Below, in pieces: positions 19,201 to 27,437 of a stretch of 63,377 nucleotides of DNA (positions are counted from its first letter, which is position 1; the number at the start of each line of letters is the position of its first letter). The stretch comes from an uncultured Pseudomonadota bacterium (GTDB lineage Bacteria > Pseudomonadota > Gammaproteobacteria > Steroidobacterales > Steroidobacteraceae), in contig CAIRLC010000003.1 of the NCBI GenBank assembly GCA_903879335.1, positions 1 to 63,377 on the forward strand, read 5' to 3'. The position numbers and the translations under genes were made by a program. The notes beneath the pieces are model-generated. The model saw only the letters and a program-made list of their open reading frames with translations. It was not told the DNA's origin and did no database searches.

Positions 19201-19303
19201 GCTGCGCCAGTGCGAGCGTGCTCGCGATGGTCATGGACAGCAATCCTGCTGTCAGGACAACGCCCGAAAGTCGGCGGCGTTGCGGGTGGGCAGACGATGT
19301 CAT
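16241..19303 (-). CDS. TonB-dependent outer-membrane receptor
   Basis: This 1020-residue protein has a signal peptide (about residues 1-33, ending TLALAQQ), then the plug domain with LEEVVVTGSRIARPDL (about 46-61), and a long beta-barrel ending in the aromatic LSLAAHF, the BAM recognition signal. The type with VVTGSRI and a vitamin-B12/carbohydrate-or-peptide-like barrel is common in Xanthomonadales and relatives; the substrate is unknown. I chose the ATG after AGGAA. No TonB-linked FecR-type signalling extension is seen. The neighbours on the other strand are an amidase and a secreted protease, so peptide or amide uptake is possible. Confidence 0.92.
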   Translation of the reverse strand: MTSSAHPQRRRLSGVVLTAGLLSMTIASTLALAQQKAKQDKDDVLEEVVVTGSRIARPDLDRLEPTTVVSAATMDQRGYTDVGAALSELPGFGVPPSNASNVQSTNGIAQSYVDLYGLGSQRTLTLVDGRRFVSGNSPAAGGAVAPGGQVDLNTIPTKLIERVETISVGGAPIYGADAIAGTVNIILKHNYEGLDLDVQVGQSGRQDAASRRIRALWGTNFADGKGNVTWSAEYSDAKGLLGTARPEYAKDLSFIKPLTSSPYTQTLVSGLTVTGINFGGVPLVDDFFFAPGIGIPAAAFGVTNAAGQVLAFPSVPHAGTALVPYNLGSTFFNNPVFSSNGDGERLSQTTNLLSPLQKLNTQVLGSYQLNDSVRLFGEAWFSSTHAQNLIAQPQYNTFFFGSAGQPNGNIKIDVNNPFLSAADRASIQSALNAYGAGGGMMDPAWNDHTFYLSRANMDLQSGVATGDQITDRFVLGAEGKFSVAERNYHWEVSGNWGYNRNTSVQPSVIWQNFLNAVNAVTDANGHIVCAPGAVNAAVSSVSSTCAPLNLFGNGSPSQASRDYITHLASASSITTQRDFVANIDGDLFKLPAGEAKGSLGFENRRESADFRPDSFYTGAFGESAAVLPIGGSYTTNELFGELLIPITSVAQNLPLLRSTEFEASARRVNNSIAGNSTTWTAGLHWSPIQDLMFRGNKTHSIRAPAVTELFLPSVPTYSFANDPCDVNYIGQGLDPATRAKNCAAAGIPTGFNSNVVNATALGTNSGNPHLTSETAASQSVGVVIQPRWIPHLNLTVDYIDINLTNAISSLSLTNIMDSCYDASTYPNNQYCSLFQRDPTTHQVTNFQQGFVNAGVLHFTGVQMGADYHFTLPADLGDMALRANYLDTKKLTSQIGSVPVRETAGEIGTNKGRGSLDVLYHNGRFAWDWQGLYTGNANFSNQYAANYQDYMTVHAWWVINSTVSLELPHAVTARLIVDNVFNKLPPFPAIAGSGGNYATGVSQYFSGLMGRYFQLSLAAHF

Positions 19304-19522
19304 GGGATGATTCCTCGCGGTTGCTGATGTTGTTGCTCGGCAGAGCGGCGAACGAAGTGTAGTAGAACTGAAACAGTTTGAGAATTTTTCTCGGATTATC
19401 AACCCTGTACAGGACAGAAAGCTGTTGCCCTTAGGCGATGTGCGGCGAACTGATATTTCACGCATCGGCCTGCAGATCGCGATATTGTCACGGCGTACCA
19501 CCCCGACTGAGGATCACTCCCG

Positions 19523-21073
19523 ATGGATCGCAGAAGCTTCTTAACGACGATCGGCGCCGCCGGTGCTTTGGCCGCAACGGACACGGCGCTGGCCGCAGCA
19601 GCGACGGGTTTTGACCCGACAGAACGATCCATTGCCGAACTCAGCGCCGCGCTGGCGGCCGGTCAGACGACCTCGGTTGAACTCGTCCGTGCCTACACGG
19701 CGCGAATCGCACGCTTTGACCGCGGCCCGAATGGCTTGCACGCGGTGCTCGCCCTGAATCCAGAGGCAGAGCGGGCTGCGGCCGCCCTTGATCGCGAGCG
19801 CGCGCGGGGTCGAGTGCGCGGTGCGTTGCACGGCATTCCCGTTTTACTCAAGGACAACATTGAGACCAAGGATCCGATGCCGACCACGGCCGGATCCTTG
19901 GCCTTGGCGAACTCCACCCATACGGAAGACGCCCCGTTGGTGGCGCGTCTGCGCGCCGCCGGCGCGATCATCCTGGGCAAAGCCAATCTGAGTGAGTGGG
20001 CCAACTTCCGCTGTAATCAGTCCTCCAGCGGCTGGAGCGGCGTGGGCGGCCAGACGGGCAATGCCTATGATCACCGCCGTAATCCCTCGGGGTCGAGCTC
20101 GGGCTCCGGCAGCGCGGCTGCCGCCAGCTTCTGTGCCGCTGCGGTCGGCTCCGAGACGGATGGCTCGATCCTGTCCCCCGCCGCCAATAACGGCGTCGTG
20201 GGTTTTAAACCGACCATCGGCGTCGTCAGTGGCCAAGGCGTCGTGCCCCTGTCACCGCGTCAGGACACCGCCGGTCCGATGGGCCGCAGCGTCGCCGACG
20301 TTTTCCTGCTCGCGGAAGTCATGGCTGACAAGCCCCTCGGATTCAGCGGCCACGGCACGGCCCTGGACGCGGTAACGCTCAAGGGCTTACGGATCGGCGT
20401 GATGCCGCTCGACCCTTGGGCGCACCCGCGCACCGAGGCTATTCGCACGGCCGTGCTCAAGGATCTGCGCGCGCGCGGCGCGGAACTCGTTGAACTCAAG
20501 AACCCGGCCGGCTTTGAAGCGATGGGTAAGCCCGAATGGGAAGCCCTGCAGTTTGAGTTCAAGGACGCCATCAACGCGTACTTGGCCGGATTAGACGCGA
20601 GTCGTGTGCCTAGCCGCACCTTGGCCGATCTGATTGCCTTTAACAAAGCACACACTGAACAGGAGATGCCCGTCTTCGGCCAGGACATATTCGAAAGTTC
20701 GCAGGCGAAGGGCTCACTGACGGACCCGGCGTATCTCGAGGCGAAGGCGACGCTTGAGCGTCTGGCGGATCGCGAAGGGCTCGCAGCCCTGTTCGGTACC
20801 CCGGTTGATGTCCTGTTCGCAACAGGCGGCGGGCCGGCCAGTCTCATCGATCACGTGTGGGGCGACCGCGGTGCTGGCGGTGGTGGTGCGCCGATCGCCT
20901 CAGCGGCCGCGATCGCCGGTTACCCGAGCCTCACCGTACCGGGTGGCATGATTGGCGGGTTACCGGTCGGCCTCACCCTCGTGGCACCGCGCTTTCAGGA
21001 CGGATTCCTATTACAAGTCGGACACGCCTTGGAGCAGATCCTGCCCGCTCGCGTTCCGCCGCAGCTCAAATAA
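19523..21073 (+). CDS. Secreted amidase (amidase signature family)
   Basis: This 516-residue amidase has an [19 protein letters not shown] start that looks like a Tat signal peptide (RRSF). The Ser-cisSer-Lys triad is visible: Lys in [11 protein letters not shown] (about residue 111), the glycine-serine-rich [12 protein letters not shown] (about 190-205) and the nucleophile serine in [21 protein letters not shown] and VVGFKPT are typical. It would hydrolyse an amide bond in the periplasm or outside. Seven bases or so separate it from the following protease gene, so they form an operon that may process peptides or N-acylated compounds. Confidence 0.9.
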   Translation: MDRRSFLTTIGAAGALAATDTALAAAATGFDPTERSIAELSAALAAGQTTSVELVRAYTARIARFDRGPNGLHAVLALNPEAERAAAALDRERARGRVRGALHGIPVLLKDNIETKDPMPTTAGSLALANSTHTEDAPLVARLRAAGAIILGKANLSEWANFRCNQSSSGWSGVGGQTGNAYDHRRNPSGSSSGSGSAAAASFCAAAVGSETDGSILSPAANNGVVGFKPTIGVVSGQGVVPLSPRQDTAGPMGRSVADVFLLAEVMADKPLGFSGHGTALDAVTLKGLRIGVMPLDPWAHPRTEAIRTAVLKDLRARGAELVELKNPAGFEAMGKPEWEALQFEFKDAINAYLAGLDASRVPSRTLADLIAFNKAHTEQEMPVFGQDIFESSQAKGSLTDPAYLEAKATLERLADREGLAALFGTPVDVLFATGGGPASLIDHVWGDRGAGGGGAPIASAAAIAGYPSLTVPGGMIGGLPVGLTLVAPRFQDGFLLQVGHALEQILPARVPPQLK

Positions 21074-21094
21074 CGATCGTTGGGGAAAATCACG

Positions 21095-24000
21095 ATGTCG
21101 ACTATGAATCGTTTGGCGCTCGCCATGATGTTGGGCGCCGCCGCCGTTGCGCCTGCGCGCGCGATCGGACCTTACGTGCTATCCGATCCAACCTTGAGCG
21201 CGCATCAGATCGCCTTCACGCACGCCGGGCAGATCTGGACCGTACCGCGTGACGGTGGACGCGCAACGCGATTGATCACGGGTCAGTCGTCCAACAGTCA
21301 TCCGGTTTATTCGCCGGATGGCGAGATGATTGCTTATGCCGGCACCTATGACGGCAATACGGACGTCTATGTCGTCTCCGCACAAGGCGGTGAACCGCGG
21401 CGCCTGACCTATCACCCGGGCGTTGATGAGCCGATGGGCTTCACGGCGGACGGGCGTCAGGTGCTGATCCGCTCGATGCGCGGTACGGTCCGAGATCTGG
21501 CGCGCTTATACCTCGTGCCCGTTGATGGCGGCATGCCGACGCCCTTACCACTGCCCACCGGTGAGACGGGCAGCATGTCCGAAGATGGTCAGCATGTGGC
21601 TTACACACCGTTCTCACAGTGGCAGCCGGCCTGGAAGAAATATCGCGGCGGCCAAACCAGTCGCGTGTGGATCGCGGACCTCAAGACCTCGCACGTGACA
21701 CCGATTCCGCGGGATAACTCGAACGATACCTACCCCGCGTTCGTCGGCAACGACGTGTATTTCTTATCCGATCGTGATGGCACGGTGACGCTGTATCGCT
21801 ATGACGGTCATCGTGTGAATCGCGTGATCGACAATGCGACAGGCCCCGATCTGACCGGCCTCAATGCCGGGCCCGGTGGATTGGTATACACGCAATTTGG
21901 ATCCTTGCATGTCTATGATCTCGCCACGCACACACAACACCGCGTGCCGGTCGAGATTGGCGATGAGCCGACCGAAACACGCGCGCATTTTGCCCCCATC
22001 GAGCAGAAGGCGGTGTTGTCCTCCGCACTGTCGGCCAACGGCAAGCGACTCTATCTCGAGACGCACGGTGAGATCCTCTCCATTCCCGCGGAGAAAGGTG
22101 ATGTCCGCAATCTCACGCACAGCCCAGGGGTTGCTGAGCGCAGCCCTGCCCCGTCGCCGGATGGACACTCCGTGGCCTGGTTTTCCGATGTGTCGGGCGA
22201 ATACGCCTTGCATATCGCCCCGGCCGATGGTGAGGGCCCCGTGCAGAAGATCGCGCTGGGTGAGCCGCCCTCGTTCTTCTATGAGCCCACTTGGTCGCCG
22301 GACAGCAAGAAGATCGCTTACAGCGACAAGCGACTGAACTTGTGGATCGTCGATCTGGCGCATCCAACGCCGCTCAAGATCGATACCGATCGCTATGACA
22401 GCCCGCTGCATCAATTCTCGCCGGCGTGGTCGGCCGACAGCCAATATTTGGCTTATACGAAGCAGCTGCCGAGTCACCTGCACGCGGCCTACGTCTATGC
22501 GCTCGCCGATCATCACTCGCATCGCTTGACCGACGGCGCGAGCGATGTGCGCTCACCCCAATTCGATCAGGGTGGCACTGCGCTCTACTTCATCGCCTCG
22601 ACCGACGAAGGCGTCGGCGCGGGCTGGTTAGACATGAGTAGCCTCGGACGTGCTCGCTCAGCCAGCGTGTATGCACTCGTACTCACCCATGACGGCGCCT
22701 CGCCCGTCGCGCCGGAGAGCGATGAGGACAGCGACGCCGGCCCGAAAGCACCCGATGCTGCCGCGAAGAGCGATAAGCCCGCCGCGCCGACGCCGGTGAA
22801 GATTGACTACGACGGCTTGAGTGATCGAATCGTGCGACTGCCTCTGGCGACGGCGAATTATCGACGCCTTGAGGTGGGTGCAGATGGCGCGCTCTTCGCG
22901 ATCTCGAGCGCCGTCGCGACGACCGATGCCGACTACCTCGGCGAATCCGACAAAGAACCCGTGGATGTGGTCCGCTACGACGGCAAATCACGCAAGAGCA
23001 CGCCCTTTGTCTCGGGCATTGACCTTGAGAGCTTCCACGTCTCCGCGGATGGCAAGCATGTGGCCTTCAGGCAGGAGAGCAACTGGTCCATCGTCGATGC
23101 CGACAAGGCACCGAAAGCCGGCGATGGTGCGGTGAAGCTGGGTGACGCTCGATTGTGGGTGGACCCACGCGCGGAATGGCGGCAGATCTACCATGAGGCG
23201 TGGCGGATCGAGCGCGATTTCCTCTACGACCCGAATGCCCACGGTCTGGACCTGAAGAAGGCAGAAGCGGCCTACGAGCCCTTCCTCGCCAACCTCACCA
23301 GCCGTGCCGACTTAAGTGCCTTGATGCGTGAGATGACTGGTCTGATCGGCGTCGGTCACACCTTCATCACGGGTGGGCCGACCAACGATGGTCCACCGGT
23401 CTCCGTCGGCATGCTCGGCGCCGACTTCGTGGCCGATCAAGGGCGCGTTCAGTTCAGCCGTGTCCTCATCGGCGATCCGTGGAGCACCAAAGCCACCTCG
23501 CCGCTGACACAGCCGGGATCGACTGTGAAAGTTGGCGAATACTTACTGGCCGTCGACGGTGTATCGGTGGATAGCCAACACGACGTCTATCACTATTTCC
23601 AAGGCCTTGCCGGTCGCCAGGTGCATCTCACCGTGGGAGCGAGCCCCGATGGACGCAACTCGCGCCGCATCACGGTGGTGCCGGTTGCCTCCGAAGCGCC
23701 GCTACGGCTTGCCGATTGGATGGAACGGAATCGGCGCCATGTCGAGGCGCGCACACAAGGACGCATTGCGTACGTCTACCTGCCTGACACCGCATCCGGC
23801 GGCTTTCCGAACTTCAATCGGTACTTCTTCAGCCAAGTGGGTAAAGAAGGCGTCATCGTGGATGAGCGTTTCAACCACGGTGGCGATATCGCCGACTTCA
23901 TCGTCGATCAATTGAAGAAGACGCCGCAAATGATCAACGCGACGCGCGAGGGTGAAGACACGATTGAGCCCGCGCAAGCGATCTTCGGTCCGAAGGTGAT

Positions 24001-24385
24001 GATCATCAACGAGATGAGCGGCTCCGGTGGCGATGCCTTGCCTTGGCTGTTCAAAAAGGCGCAGCTAGGACCCTTGGTCGGCACCCAAACCTGGGGCGGC
24101 CTCGTCGGCATTTCCGGCTATCCGCCGCTGATTGATGGCGGTGGTATCACTGCACCGCGCTGGGCCATCTTTGGCACAAAGGGTGAGTGGGAAGTCGAGA
24201 ACATCGGCATCGCACCGACGATTCCGGTGGTGCAAGACCCAGCGCTGATGCGCGATGGCGGAGATCCACAACTAGACGCGGCGATCGACGCGGCGCTTGC
24301 GGGGCTCAAGACGAATCCCGCGCCTCACTTCGAGAAACCCAAAGCACCGGACTTTAAGCCGGTGATTCCTCACTTCGAACCCTAG
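21095..24385 (+). CDS. Secreted tricorn-like S41 peptidase
   Basis: This 1096-residue protein is a large oligopeptide-degrading serine peptidase. A signal peptide ends PARA (about residues 1-21). Beta-propeller WD40-like repeats fill about 25-690 (for example YSPDGEMIAYAG, WSPDSKKIAYSD). A helical tail domain (WRQIYHEAWRIERDFLYDP), a PDZ-like segment and the S41 core follow (about 860-1060). Tricorn catalytic residues are recognisable: His in GVGHTFI, Ser in NEMSGSGGDALPW, Glu in VENIGIAPTI. A poly-acidic, alanine-rich insert lies around residue 535-570. Start ATG follows GGGGA. It follows the amidase by about 20 bases. Confidence 0.92.
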   Translation: MSTMNRLALAMMLGAAAVAPARAIGPYVLSDPTLSAHQIAFTHAGQIWTVPRDGGRATRLITGQSSNSHPVYSPDGEMIAYAGTYDGNTDVYVVSAQGGEPRRLTYHPGVDEPMGFTADGRQVLIRSMRGTVRDLARLYLVPVDGGMPTPLPLPTGETGSMSEDGQHVAYTPFSQWQPAWKKYRGGQTSRVWIADLKTSHVTPIPRDNSNDTYPAFVGNDVYFLSDRDGTVTLYRYDGHRVNRVIDNATGPDLTGLNAGPGGLVYTQFGSLHVYDLATHTQHRVPVEIGDEPTETRAHFAPIEQKAVLSSALSANGKRLYLETHGEILSIPAEKGDVRNLTHSPGVAERSPAPSPDGHSVAWFSDVSGEYALHIAPADGEGPVQKIALGEPPSFFYEPTWSPDSKKIAYSDKRLNLWIVDLAHPTPLKIDTDRYDSPLHQFSPAWSADSQYLAYTKQLPSHLHAAYVYALADHHSHRLTDGASDVRSPQFDQGGTALYFIASTDEGVGAGWLDMSSLGRARSASVYALVLTHDGASPVAPESDEDSDAGPKAPDAAAKSDKPAAPTPVKIDYDGLSDRIVRLPLATANYRRLEVGADGALFAISSAVATTDADYLGESDKEPVDVVRYDGKSRKSTPFVSGIDLESFHVSADGKHVAFRQESNWSIVDADKAPKAGDGAVKLGDARLWVDPRAEWRQIYHEAWRIERDFLYDPNAHGLDLKKAEAAYEPFLANLTSRADLSALMREMTGLIGVGHTFITGGPTNDGPPVSVGMLGADFVADQGRVQFSRVLIGDPWSTKATSPLTQPGSTVKVGEYLLAVDGVSVDSQHDVYHYFQGLAGRQVHLTVGASPDGRNSRRITVVPVASEAPLRLADWMERNRRHVEARTQGRIAYVYLPDTASGGFPNFNRYFFSQVGKEGVIVDERFNHGGDIADFIVDQLKKTPQMINATREGEDTIEPAQAIFGPKVMIINEMSGSGGDALPWLFKKAQLGPLVGTQTWGGLVGISGYPPLIDGGGITAPRWAIFGTKGEWEVENIGIAPTIPVVQDPALMRDGGDPQLDAAIDAALAGLKTNPAPHFEKPKAPDFKPVIPHFEP

Positions 24386-24394
24386 AACCGGAAT

Positions 24395-24423
24395 GCGGAG
24401 ATCGCGCGTTGCGCGATCTCCGC
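24395..24423. terminator. 13-bp perfect hairpin after the S41 peptidase gene
   Basis: GCGGAGATCGCGC (24395-24407), loop GTT, then GCGCGATCTCCGC (24411-24423). The stem is unusually strong, but no T run follows on either strand, so it may act as a bidirectional 3-prime hairpin between the peptidase gene and the converging tRNA operon rather than a textbook terminator. Confidence 0.5.
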
Positions 24424-24533
24424 TCGATGGGCCTTGCACGTCACACCAACGCGATGACGAACAACGTTCGTGGCGAGGGTCTCATTCGATGGGATTTGGA
24501 TCGGGCTTGACGTGATTTCTGTGCAGGATCGTG

Positions 24534-24609
24534 TGGAGCGGGAAACGAGGCTCGAACTCGCGACCTCAACCTTGGCAAGGTTGCGCTCTACCAACTGAGC
24601 TATTCCCGC
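24534..24609 (-). tRNA. tRNA-Gly (anticodon GCC), distal copy
   Basis: On the minus strand the acceptor GCGGGAA pairs with TTCCCGC, the anticodon loop is TTGCCAA (GCC), and CCA is encoded. The 76 bases are the same as the proximal copy at 24764-24839. It is the last tRNA of the uvrC-pgsA-tRNA group, in the slot held in E. coli by tRNA-Leu (leuZ). Confidence 0.97.
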
Positions 24610-24682
24610 ACACGATCAACTACTCTTCCCCGACCACCACTCCGATCGGGTGACTGTTTGGTTCAGTCAGCACTGGAAGTGG

Positions 24683-24756
24683 TGGAGGCGTCGGCCGGAA
24701 TCGAACCGGCGTACACGGATTTGCAGTCCGCTGCGTGACCACTCCGCCACGACGCC
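24683..24756 (-). tRNA. tRNA-Cys (anticodon GCA)
   Basis: On the minus strand GGCGTCG pairs with CGACGCC; the anticodon loop holds GCA between CGGA and TCCG stems, with the T-arm GCCGG-TTCGATT-CCGGC and encoded CCA. The order Gly-Cys after pgsA is the same as E. coli glyW-cysT. Confidence 0.97.
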
Positions 24757-24763
24757 GAAGACT

Positions 24764-24839
24764 TGGAGCGGGAAACGAGGCTCGAACTCGCGACCTCAAC
24801 CTTGGCAAGGTTGCGCTCTACCAACTGAGCTATTCCCGC
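24764..24839 (-). tRNA. tRNA-Gly (anticodon GCC), proximal copy
   Basis: First tRNA after pgsA, 47 bases downstream of its stop codon and probably on the same transcript. Anticodon GCC, encoded CCA, seven-base acceptor GCGGGAA/TTCCCGC. It is an exact duplicate of the copy at 24534-24609. Confidence 0.97.
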
Positions 24840-24886
24840 CCGCGGCGATCACGAAATTCTAAACAAAACCCCTTCAGAGTCAAGAC

Positions 24887-25462
24887 TCATTTCACATTTT
24901 CATCACGTGCAAGGAGTTCAGGCCACGCTGCTTGCAGGTACGCCACCATCGACCACAGCGTTAAAACCGCGGCAATTCCCGTGAGTACGAGGCCCATCCG
25001 ATAAATCGGCAAGCCGAATAAATCTTCGCGGAATAACAGCATCGAAAGTCCAACAATCTGAGCGATCGTCTTGACTTTGCCCAGTGAACTCACCGCGACC
25101 TTGTGACGCGAGCCTATACCCGCCATCCACTCGCGCAGTGCCGAGACGGTGATTTCACGACAGATGATCACACTCGCGGCCAAGGTGACGTACCAAATCG
25201 GGTTACGACTGACGATCAGCACCAGCGCAACCGCGACGATCAACTTATCGGCGACCGGGTCGAGAAAGGCACCGAGCCTAGACACCTGACCGAGCTTGCG
25301 CGCGACGTAACCGTCAAAGGCATCCGTGATGCCCGCCACCGCGAACAACAGACCCGCCACGATATCCGCACCCGCGTAAGGCGTCAGGAAAGAAACCATG
25401 ATCACCGGGATCAGGAGGATGCGGATGGCCGTCAGCAAGTTCGGAATGGTGTAAGGCGTCAC
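24887..25462 (-). CDS. pgsA: CDP-diacylglycerol-glycerol-3-phosphate 3-phosphatidyltransferase
   Basis: This 191-residue integral membrane enzyme makes phosphatidylglycerol phosphate, the committed step to phosphatidylglycerol and cardiolipin. The CDP-alcohol phosphotransferase motif is intact (about residues 47-72): DGYVARKLGQ then GAFLDPVADK, with the conserved aspartates. Several hydrophobic helices follow. It sits immediately after uvrC (two-base gap) and before the tRNA cluster, a conserved gammaproteobacterial arrangement, so it is likely co-transcribed with uvrC. Confidence 0.95.
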   Translation of the reverse strand: MTPYTIPNLLTAIRILLIPVIMVSFLTPYAGADIVAGLLFAVAGITDAFDGYVARKLGQVSRLGAFLDPVADKLIVAVALVLIVSRNPIWYVTLAASVIICREITVSALREWMAGIGSRHKVAVSSLGKVKTIAQIVGLSMLLFREDLFGLPIYRMGLVLTGIAAVLTLWSMVAYLQAAWPELLARDENVK

Positions 25463-25464
25463 GG

Positions 25465-27393
25465 CTACTGATCCGGATGGAGGTGTTGGTAGATTGCTTC
25501 GGCCACGCGAGGCCCGATGCCTGGCACCGCAGCAAGATCGCTGACTCCCGCCCCGAGTATGCCTTGCAGACCGCCAAACCGCTTGAGGAGTTCCCTCCGT
25601 CGCGCAGGACCAAGCCCTGGCACTTCCTCTAAGACGGACGCTTGGCGCGCCTTAGAGCGCCGTGCGCGGTGACCGGCGATCGCAAATCGGTGTGCCTCAT
25701 CGCGAACCCGCTGAACCACGTGCAGGGCGCGGGAATCCGGTGGCAAGATCAAGGGTGTGTCTACACCGGCCAGAAACAGCCGTTCTTGACCCGGCCGGCG
25801 ATCCGCACCCTTGGCCACGCCCACCACCCGAGGCACCTGGATTTGCAATTCCGCGAGCACCCGCACGGCTTCAGCCAGTTGATAGGGGCCACCATCGATC
25901 AGCAGGACATCCGGCATCTTCGCCTCGCCCGCCTTGACCCGTTTGTAGCGGCGGGTCAGGGCTTCGCGCATGGCGGCGTAATCATCACCGGGCGCATCGG
26001 GAGAGAGATTAAAGCGCCGGTAGTCGGCCTTGATGGGACCTTCCGCGCCGAGCACGACGCAGGAGGCGACCGTCGCCTCACCGCGCGTGTGACTGATATC
26101 GAAACACTCGAGTCGGGCGGGCATGGTGCTCATCCCGAGGGCACGACCGAGGTCCTGTAACTGCGCCTCGATACCGGCCTCCGTTGCCAGCCGCAGGCGC
26201 AGGCCTTGATCCGCATTATCGGCCGTCATCTCCAGCCAACGAACCTTGATGCCGCGGGCCGGAACATGCAGCACCACCTTGTGGCCGGCCCGATCCCCCA
26301 ATGCGACCGCTAAGGCCTCCGCTTCTTTGGGTTGCGCGGCCAGCACGATCTCCTCGGGGGCTTCGTGCACCAAATAGTGCTGCACCAAAAAGGCCTCGAC
26401 GATCTCGTCGGCTTCGGCGAGGTGAGCGCGGGCGTAATAAGTGGTGGTTCCTAGACTGCGACCGGCGCGCACGAACATGACGCCGATGGCGTGCAGCGTG
26501 GGCCCGGTGACGACGGCCACCACATCACAGTCCACATCCGAGGTGGCGCTGACGATCTGGGAGGCTTGTATAGACTTTAAGGCACCCAGTTGATCGCGCA
26601 GCACGGCCGCTTTTTCAAATTCCAGCGCGTTAGCCGCCGCCTCCATGCGGTCACCCAAGCGCTTCGCCACTTCCTGGTCACGCCCTTCGAGGACGCGGAT
26701 GACCGATTGGACGTCCTCAGCGTAATCACTGTCGCTGATGTGACCGACGCAAGGCCCGGAGCAGCGCTTGATCTGGTATTGCAGACAGGCGCGCGAGCGG
26801 TTCTCGAAGTAGCTGTCCTCGCACTGACGGACCCGGAACAGCTTCTGCAGTTGCGAGAGCGTCTCACGCACCGCCACCGAATTGGGATAGGGGCCAAAGA
26901 AACGACCGGGCCCGCGCCGACTGCCACGGTAGAAACTGACGCGGGCAAAGCGCTGCTGTGTCGTGATGTGGATATACGGGAAGCTTTTATCGTCCTTCAG
27001 CAACACGTTGTAATGCGGACGATGCTTCTTGATCAGATTGCATTCCAGAATGAGCGCCTCGGTCTCCGAATCGGTGACCGTGACCTCGATACCCGCAATC
27101 TGGCGCACCAACGCGACGACTTTCGGCTGCACGACGTCCGCGCGGAAATAACTGGCCACACGGGCGCGCAGGTTCGCCGCCTTTCCCACATAAATAATCG
27201 TGCCGGCTGCATCCAGCATGCGATAGATCCCGGGCCGCGCCGGCAAGGCCGCCACGTATGTTTTGGGATCAAAGCTCGCCGGCTCCCGCACATCGAGTTG
27301 CAGGCCCTGCGGTTCACTCAGGGTCGCCGGTTCTGCGGGGACTGGGGGTTCATCGGATTGCATAGGGGGATTGTTCGGGTCTGTCGCGCACAT
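25465..27393 (-). CDS. uvrC: UvrABC excinuclease subunit C
   Basis: This 642-residue nuclease makes both incisions around bulky DNA lesions. The GIY-YIG domain is at about residues 53-95 (GIYRMLDAAG, IIYVGKAANLRARV), the cysteine cluster and UVR motif (KSIQ, LEFEKAAVLRDQL) lie in the middle, the RNase H-like nuclease domain contains VGVAKGADRRPG, and tandem helix-hairpin-helix motifs (VPGLGPARRRELL, VPGIGPRVAEAIY) close it. The N-terminal 50 residues are acidic and proline-rich; an in-frame ATG at 27363 is an alternative start. It is divergent from the pseudouridine synthase gene. Confidence 0.95.
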   Translation of the reverse strand: MCATDPNNPPMQSDEPPVPAEPATLSEPQGLQLDVREPASFDPKTYVAALPARPGIYRMLDAAGTIIYVGKAANLRARVASYFRADVVQPKVVALVRQIAGIEVTVTDSETEALILECNLIKKHRPHYNVLLKDDKSFPYIHITTQQRFARVSFYRGSRRGPGRFFGPYPNSVAVRETLSQLQKLFRVRQCEDSYFENRSRACLQYQIKRCSGPCVGHISDSDYAEDVQSVIRVLEGRDQEVAKRLGDRMEAAANALEFEKAAVLRDQLGALKSIQASQIVSATSDVDCDVVAVVTGPTLHAIGVMFVRAGRSLGTTTYYARAHLAEADEIVEAFLVQHYLVHEAPEEIVLAAQPKEAEALAVALGDRAGHKVVLHVPARGIKVRWLEMTADNADQGLRLRLATEAGIEAQLQDLGRALGMSTMPARLECFDISHTRGEATVASCVVLGAEGPIKADYRRFNLSPDAPGDDYAAMREALTRRYKRVKAGEAKMPDVLLIDGGPYQLAEAVRVLAELQIQVPRVVGVAKGADRRPGQERLFLAGVDTPLILPPDSRALHVVQRVRDEAHRFAIAGHRARRSKARQASVLEEVPGLGPARRRELLKRFGGLQGILGAGVSDLAAVPGIGPRVAEAIYQHLHPDQ

Positions 27394-27425
27394 CGCAAGT
27401 GCGGTCTTTGGGGAGTGACATGCGG

Positions 27426-27431
27426 TATCGT
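27426..27431 (+). promoter_or_regulatory. -10-like element six bases before rluE start
   Basis: TATCGT is followed by GCGTCC and then the ATG. This spacing would put the transcription start on or next to the A of ATG, predicting a leaderless or nearly leaderless mRNA. No Shine-Dalgarno precedes the ATG. The same arrangement recurs at four other genes in the window. Confidence 0.4.
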
Positions 27432-27437
27432 GCGTCC

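Noticed and set aside
24534-24839. Direct repeats that might suggest a CRISPR or mobile element
   Set aside because: The two 76-base repeats are complete identical tRNA-Gly genes; there are no regular spacers.
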